The translations under genes and the position numbers were made by a program. Of a stretch of DNA of 64,000 nt, positions 34,201 to 43,200 are shown piece after piece. Source of the DNA: Bedellia somnulentella (taxonomy: Eukaryota; Arthropoda; Insecta; Lepidoptera; Bedelliidae). The notes below the pieces were generated by a model, which made no database searches, was not told the DNA's origin, and worked only from the letters and a program-made list of their open reading frames with translations. The stretch covers positions 1,612,001 to 1,676,000 of the forward strand of contig OY755188.1 in assembly GCA_963576735.1 (NCBI GenBank), read 5' to 3'. Positions within the stretch are counted from its first letter, which is position 1; each line of letters opens with the position of its first letter.

Positions 34201-37200
34201 TTGTATCAGACGTCATCGTTCCTCTACAAGTGCTAATCGGTCCCTTATAGTTAAGGTGCCGTTAGTCCAGCGAACAGAGTTTTTGAAACATTATAATGCT
34301 TATGTTTATAACAATATGGTTTTGAAAAAAATACATCAATATTTTGAGGCTTTTCTGCTGTGAAATTGGCGATTCGAAACATGATTAATACATTTTCGCT
34401 CGATAGAAAAAAATCGCCAACATACCTCTAATTACAATCTTTAAATTGGTTTAATATTTTATTTATTTTACCTACTTACATATAACTTGCATCATAATTT
34501 GAGCATTTGTATTTCTAATAACAAACAAATATTTTAAAAACATCGATATTCGCAGTCCTACTCGTGCCCGAGCGCCGCCCGCCGCCCGCTCAGAGCTCGG
34601 CGAGCTGCTTTGGGGGATGGACCTATGTCGCGCGCGCCTTGTGTTACAGATCTTACAATTTACGCGCGTGCGGCGCCGTTAGTGTGCGAGTGACTTATCT
34701 GTATACGATGCGTGTCAATGTAGGCGTGAGAGTGACCGTGCGTACGGTTAGCTTTAGCAAATATAAAAGAATTTATTCAATTCATAGATTGCACTAATTT
34801 TTATATTTTATTGTTTAATTTATTAGGAAAGGGAAAAAGAACAAAACCGTTAAAGTAACTGAAAATTATATACATTCATATACTCACGGCTATAAATCCC
34901 TTAACGGGATAGCCAGAACTTTGGAATGAGAAATTCCTCAGCCAGTTTTAGAAGTTGATTTGGGAAAAGATGGTAATAATATATGATTTCGGTGACGGTT
35001 CTCCAACCACATCGCCCAAAATCCTTTAAAAAGCCCCTATATCCTTAGTCGCCTCTTACGATCACGGGTAGAAATAGGGTAGTGTTATTCTAAGCCGACA
35101 CGACACGGCAAAAGTTATGAAATTATCACTGTAATAATTTTGTATAAACTGACAGGGGTAGACAAATCTATCGGATCATTACATTTTGTATTGTAAACGG
35201 CCATGGTAGAAACTATTTTTGAAATTGATAACCTAGGGTAAGCGATACAGTTTTCGTCACCCAGACTGTTATAACCACTCGTAAATATTTTAGAAAGAAA
35301 ATGTAAATAATCATAAACAAATGTCCGAACCCATACCATAGAAAATATTTGCGAGTGGCTAAAACTGTCGAGTTGACAATAACTGTATTGCTTACCCTAC
35401 TGTATGTTTTTAAAACGCGCGCACGCGGCGTCGTGTCGGGGAGACGGCCGCTCGATCGGCGCGCAGGAGAATCCCCGCGCCCGCGGGTCCGCACCCCCTG
35501 AGATGATATTTTTTGCTGAACCAACGGCGCCTTAATGCATGATAATGCACGACCGCACCCCGCAAGAGTTGTAAGACAGACTCTCGCCGCAGCCAACATC
35601 GATGTCCTGCCCTGCTCAGTCGCGAGACTTGAACCCGATTGAGCATGCATGGGATATGCTGAGAAAAGCTCTGCCACATATGGAGGTTATCCAGTCGCAA
35701 GAAGACCTTTTTTTGTTGTTGCAACGGACATGGACGGCCATTCCACAGCGTGATTTGGATGAACTCATGTTCTTGTGTCGTTAGTGTTCACGGTCGAAAC
35801 ACGGATTATTAATTGTTATTTTTTTTTATTAATGCAAAGGTGACTTGGTTTATCGTTACTGTAGACATACGAAAACACTTTATTTGATGAATCTTTAAAG
35901 AAAATTTTGAAAATCAGGAGAAAAGTTATAACAAAAATTTATGTTGATCCCCAGCTATTTCAAAAAATTTAATGATCAATTACAGATATCGCACCCAGAA
36001 CTGTTCAAAGGGTGGGATGACACTAGTCCTGCATCAAAATACGTCGACACAATCGCCAAATCTATAAGAGATGTGATTATTATTTTACAAGAGGATTTAA
36101 ATATACGGTACAATCATTAATATATTTACGATACATACAAAAAAAGAAAAGGATTAAGTTATAATTATAACAATAGCACCGATAACCGGGCAACGTCAAG
36201 TTATATTTGCGTATCTTGGTCATGTTGGGTACATACAAAGAATTTCGTCATGATTGGTTTATTCTTCCAAAATCTATTTTTTATTCATAAATAAAAGATG
36301 TTATTAAAGGAAAAAAAAATTTCGATACTGGCGGGGTTCGAACCCGCGACCTTCGGGTATACGCCCCCGTCGCTCTGCCAACTGAGATACAGTGTCTGTT
36401 TTTTTAAAGGAAAGAAAAGAAATTTTCTTTCCTTTAATAACATCTTTTATTTATGAGTAATAATCCCCACATGAGGAATTCATGTCAAAAAACATTAAAT
36501 TATCTATTTTTTATGTTAGTATTTGATAGCTCAAGTTATAACTGTCCTCCGAATATTTGGTAAATTATGTTTTTAATAACTTATTTTTGCTTAATAAGTG
36601 AATCAACATGATAGCTGTGGTGCTGGCGGTCCAAGACTGGTTTAATTTTGTGTCATAAATATATAGTATGTACTTTGCTTCCAACCAGGTACGACGTTTT
36701 GCTTACCGACAGATATGGAATAAAATTAAATGGCACATGGACTGGACTAGTCGGACTGTTTGAGAAAGACAAAATTGATATAAGCCTCATCAACATTGGA
36801 CAGAGACCTGACCGAATGGAGCAAATGCATTATGTTTCAGATGGATATATAACTAAGTATGTTTCAGTTCTCGTATATTCTATAATGTAGTCATTCGTTT
36901 GTTCGGCTTATGATCATGAGGTCTTGGAATTGATACACGATGGGTAAAGTCACAAAACGATTTGTAAGATTATTTTTAATTTTGTAAGATTTGTAAGTAA
37001 GAAGAACCATTTTGGTAGGATACTGCAGGCTTAAATCACCTGATTATTTGAAACTTAAGATTATCGTAGAGCACTTCAAGCCGTCGTTTTTACAAACGAC
37101 GATACAGAACACAAAAACATTTAATTTTACAGTTTATCGTGCGAAATGCCTTTACTACCAAATATACATAAACGCTAAAATATATCAATATATTTACGCT

Positions 37201-40200
37201 AAATTGTAGTTCAATTATTTGTTTAGTATAATTGATTAGTGTAATATTAGTATTAGATTTTTGTCTGTAATGGTTATTATATTGTGTTAATAAATTGATT
37301 AATTCATGCGCCCCTAGAATTCAAATATGTCTACCATATAGATCTTACATTACATCGGTTCCACACATCACTTTGGCCTTAGTTTCATACTTCTAATTTT
37401 TTTTTCACTTTCAATTATTTTCAGGGTATCTTACATATTCCGCCAACCTCGACAATCTTCAGTTTCAAATATTTTCCTGATGCCTCTATCAACTGGTGTA
37501 TGGATTGCCAGCGTTGCCGTCTTCGTTCTTATACTTATCACGTTGGCTTTCATCAGCAAATACTTTTATACTATAGACGACACTTTGGAATCATTTACTA
37601 TTGGAGAAACTTTTACTTACGTTATAGGAATTATATGTCAGCAAGGTAATTTATTTTTATCACACCTAAACATCCAAACATATACTGTAATGCTCCAAAC
37701 TTCTGAGATAGAAAGTTATGAAATTCATAAAAAATTTGGACTCTTATTTGATCGGTCTATAAAACTAATGCATATAATAAATAAAAGATAATTGAAAAAA
37801 TGGGCCATCCCATAAATATTTTTACAATACCATATCTCATATAGGTTTTACGCAATTTGGAAAAGTAATTAGCTTAACATTGTTAGGTATCTAATCTAAC
37901 ACAATTATCCACCGCACAATATGTGGTCTCCAGTAAAAACCTTGTAGTTGTCACTGCTAAAACAAAGAAATTATGTGATGATATAATGTAACTGTAATGC
38001 CTCAAATGATCACAGAAAGTTGTGGTAAAGATAGAAGACGAGTGACTTCACGAGAAGCAAAAATACTACTAATGTGAATATAAAATAAACTAGGTATGAG
38101 GGTTGATGGTCTAGAAAACTCTTTTTAGTTATCAAGAGGAACAAAATAGCTTGAAGACAAAAAAGACAAAAAAATATCAGATAAATGTTCTCAAAGTCCC
38201 ACTTTCGGCGAGTTTAAACAATAATATTTTTCAGGTTTTCACACAACTCCTCGCCTAAAAAGTGTTCGAGTTCTAATGCTATTCTCGATGGTGACGTCAC
38301 TCTTTCTGTTCATATCATATTCGGCCAAGATCGTGTCTCTACTGCAGTCCCCGAGTTCCGCCATCATGACGATAACAGACCTTGCCAAGTCACAACTGCA
38401 ATGTGGAGTGCAAAATACGCCATACGCTTTCATCTATTATTTTGTAAATATTACATGTTCTCTTGTTCGTTGTTTTATATGATAGTGATAGAACATTTCC
38501 ACTGTGCTCATACTTCTGAACCATTTCATTAATGTTTATTTTGCTAATGCTTAAATTATATCGCTTATAATGGAACCGTAGAAATAATATTCTTATCGGC
38601 ATATTATAAATTAATGAACTTGTAAATTGATTGAGCCTTTTGATTGTCTTAAGTCGAAGAAAGATACTACTAAATGATTTTTAACATAACAGTAAAGTTT
38701 AAGTTTAAACAGTTCGTATCTTAAATTATTTTTAACATTACAATAAACATTTCATATTTTTATAACCCTAATATTATGCTTCAGGAGAATCCGCGGCTAG
38801 AAACGAAACTTTTGTATGATAAAAAGCTGAAACCTTTCGGAAATGAAGCTGTTCAATATTTTCTAAAAGATGGTATCAAGAAAATGAAGACGGAGCCATT
38901 TGCTTTTCAGGTTTGAGCAACTAACCAATCCGATAAACTGTAGTTGTATATTGGCATACTTGCGATCTAGATGTCGCTTTTAAGCGCAATACACACTGAG
39001 CCCGCCGGGCCGCCGACATATGTCTAGTCTCTAGTTTTCATACATAGGTTTTTTTAAAAAAAAAAAAAAAAAGTCAAAAGTCAAAAGTTTATTTTTCAAA
39101 ATAAAGTTAAATACTAACATTTTTTGAACGTCAAAGTTTTAAATTAATCGTTAATCCGTTGCTTCGGAAGGTGTTCGTAAAGAGAAGAAGCAACAAAGAA
39201 ACTCTTTACATTCACATTTTTTCATTTTTTCAAAATATGGATTGTACAATTTCAGTTTATAAACATGTTTTTACTTTACAAAAGATTTTCTATGCGACCA
39301 AACCAAACGCTAGTTTGACATAATTAAAATAAATTGTCCATCACAAAAACCAATCACATAACGTGAGAAGAAAAATCCTCACCAGACAATTATTCCTAGG
39401 AATAACGAGGGAAGATTTATAGCTTTACGGACATGGTCAGGTGCGCGTTGGGTCCTTGTCGTTTAAAAAATCTTGAACACTGTAGTAAGATTTCTTTAAA
39501 AGCATGGCTTTAATTGCCTTTTTAAAAGATGCCACAGGCAATTCCAATATGTCCGAAGGGAGTTTATTGAACATTTTCAGGGATAGTCCCATAAAGGAGT
39601 TACTTACTTTATTAAGTCTCCACTTCGGTACGTTAAGTTTCTCCTTATTCCGAGTGTTAACAGTATGCCTATCACTAACTTTACTAAATTGGCCTATATT
39701 CTTTTTGGCATACATTAAATTCTCAAATATGTATTGGCAAGGGACAGTTAAAATGCCAATATCTTTAAATTTTTCGCGCAACAAATACCTCGACCTTAAC
39801 ATGTAAATAGATCGGATAGCTCGCTTTTGTAAGACAAAAACTTTATGAACATCAGCCGCTTTACCCCATAATAAAATACCGTACGACATAATACTATGAA
39901 AATAACTGAAATAAACAATGCGAGCTGTTTCTATGTCTGCTATTTCTCTAATCTTACGCACGGCATACGCTGCTGAGCTCAGCCTTTTAGAAAGTGTTAG
40001 TATATGGGGTCCCCATTGCAACTTAGAATCGATTATTATCCCTAGGAATTTTGTCTCTTTCACTAATTCTACTTTTTCACTGTCGATAACAATATTGGCG
40101 TCAACTTGCCTAACATTCGGTAAAGTAAATTTAATACATTTAGTTTTTTTGGCATTCAGAACCAGGTTATTTACAGTAAACCAATGCAATACCAGTGAGA

Positions 40201-43200
40201 TAGCTTTATTTACGTCGTCAAGAGATGTAGAGGATCTCGCTACATTAAATATTAAAGATGTGTCATCTGCAAACATAACTATCTCAGAATACTTTTGTAC
40301 CATAAATGGTAAATCATTAATATAAATCAGAAACAGTAATGGGCCAAGTATAGAACCTTGAGGAACGCCCATCTCTATTTCCGATCCTTTCGACGTGGTT
40401 CCATTAATATCTACCTTTAAAGTTCTTTTATCAAGATATGATGCCATTAATTTCAGTGCTTGCTCGTCAAAACCGTAATATTTAAGTTTAGTCAACGCTA
40501 TTTCCTTTTTTACACAATCAAAAGCTTTTGTGAGGTCACAAAATATACCTAACGCATCCCGGGAGTTTTCCCATGAATTAAAAATATGTTTCATTAGTGA
40601 CACTCCTGCATCTACAGTAGACCTACCTTTAGTAAAACCATATTGCTCGTCATGGAATATATTATTTTTATTAAAATATGAAAGCATTTGGTTGGACATG
40701 ATTTTCTCGAAAACCTTACTGAGAACTGGTAAAAAAGAAATAGGCCTATAGTTGGTAAAGTCCTGACTATCTCCTGATTTATGTAGTGGGATGAGCCTAC
40801 TTAACTTCATACAGTCTGGAAATTCTCCTATATCTATACATTTATTAAAAAGTATAGGGAGCGATTATATTTATTATTCTGTTTATGACGAAAACTGACA
40901 TTCCTGTTATGTCTTCGGTTTTTTTAAGATTAATGGTTTTAAAATTTTTAATTATATCATTACTGTCAACATACTTGAAAGAAAACTGTGCTGTTGTTTT
41001 GGTAACATTTTGTTCCAACAACTCAAGAGCTTTCTGGGGACATGAATTTAATTTCTCTGTTGTCTGAGTGGGGGTATTTATAAAATGATTTTCACAAAAG
41101 TCAGCAATTTGTGATCTTGACTGTATCAGTTCATTATCTAATAATAAATTGAGATCATGAGGGGACTTTAGTTTTCCAGTTTCACTGTTAATTATTTTCC
41201 AGACAGTCTTACTCTTGTTAGAAGAATTCTTAATTTTATGTTTTATGCATCTAGATTTAGCTTCACCACAAACTTTTTTGAAATTTTTTGAATAATTTCT
41301 GACATAAATAATAAAATCTTGGTTGAAGTTATAGGACTTGTGGGAACAGCAACGATATACTGGCCAGTACACCCTGCTGTGTACCAACTTAGAATTTGTA
41401 TTTATGTTTAGCTAGAGAAACATTTCGATACCGCGATGTACGATTTTTTATGACGCTGCTAGTATGCGAGTGAGTTCGCCGTCTAGCGGTCGCCACAGTA
41501 CTCCCCTCCTAGTCGATAGACGATATCGAAGAGCTAGGAGGTACCTGTTACCAATAGTAGAGAGGGACTAGTGTGCGAGCGAGTTCGCCGTCTAGTAGTA
41601 GAGTGCAGTGTGAACAGTGAGGCAGAGTAGCGTGCCAGTCGATGCTCGGTCGGGTGAGTCGAGTAGTTTGGTAAGGTAAGCGAGGAGTAGAAGTTGTGGG
41701 TAGATTGAGAAATGTAGTAGAAAGATTCGTCATGTTGTTGTCGGGGGTCACCACTGTGGGAACAGCAACGATATACTGGCCAGTACACCCTGCTGTGTAC
41801 CAACTTAGAATTTGTATTTATGTTTAGCTAGAGAAACATTTCGATACCGCGATGTACGATTTTTTATGACGCTGCTAGTATGCGAGTGAGTTCGCCGTCT
41901 AGCGGTCGCCACAGACTTTTCTCTATAAATGTTATATAGGTGATCTCTACTTATTCTAATTCCAGCGGTGGCCCATTCAGCAAAAGAGCATTTTGTATTA
42001 CATAGTATTACCTTAGTTTTAAAGATTTTGTTAAATTCTGTTTTTAGCTCATTGATGAAAGAAAGACAATTCTCTAATGTTTCACTGCTTCTCATTGGGG
42101 GGATGATGCTAGACCTAATATTATTTTCAAATAAGCTACGTTTTTTTTCAGTTATCTGTCTACATACAATTGACTTTTTTTTTTCAATGGTTAACTCTAA
42201 ATTTATGAATTGTCCCTTGTGGTCTGAGGTAATGCTATCAAAAAGGAAGTGACCAGAGTAGTCACAATTGCAATAAATATTATCTAAACATGTTGCAGAG
42301 GTCGAGGTAATTCGGGTTGGCTCATTAAATACATTTAGAAGATTAAATGATTGAAAAAATGTTAAGATTCTCTCCTTTACTAGACCCTCGCCTAATAAGT
42401 CAACATTGAAATCCCCACAAACTACAACCTCTCTGGAGCTGCGGGAAGCCATCCCCAAAGCATCCTCCATCGCTGCTTCAAAGATGTCATAGTTACCTTT
42501 GGGTGGGCGATATACACACAAAATTATATACTTGCTCAATTCAATGCATGAGATTTCTACATGTTGTTCAACAGAGAGTCTACAGATGTCTTTTCTTTCT
42601 TTAAATTTAATGTCTACATATAATAGTATCATACTACCCCCACACATTATGGACTCTCTGTTAAAACAACTGCCCACCGTGTAATTCTTTAAACTAAAGT
42701 TCATTTGTTCTGTTTTTAACCAGTGTTCTGTCAAACAAAGTATTTTAACATTGTACTTATTAACGAATAACTCTAATTCTAATAATTTGCAGGAAAGGCT
42801 CTGTATGTTCTGATGAACTAGTGAAATATATGCCTTTTCCTTTGTCTTACTACCTAGTTTAAAGCTAAATTTGCAGATACATTAGTACTTGTACTAATAA
42901 CTGCATCCAAGTCAGTTGAAATTGTTATGTTATTCAAATTAATAACATTATTCTATACTATATTACTAGCTAGTAACATAGCTAGACGTTTTTTAGAATA
43001 ATCAGGTACTTTCAAGGTACTCTTAGTCATTAATGATTTCTTAATATAATTATTTGTATTAAAATTAACAATTTTTTGCCTATATCCCAAAGTCAAATTA
43101 TATAGTAACATATTTAATTTATATATCCTAGTGTTAACCTTATAGCTAAGATGCTTGGAATATAGGAAGTCACTTATAATTATTTTTCTAACATTTAAAT

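Noticed and set aside
34564..34797. 77-codon plus frame in a CG-rich stretch
   Set aside because: High CG content lacks stops by chance; no splice sites or motif.
39437..40810. group II intron or viral polymerase
   Set aside because: The FADD reverse transcriptase is preceded by an apurinic endonuclease and an ORF1 with a retroposon 3' end, which makes it a LINE.
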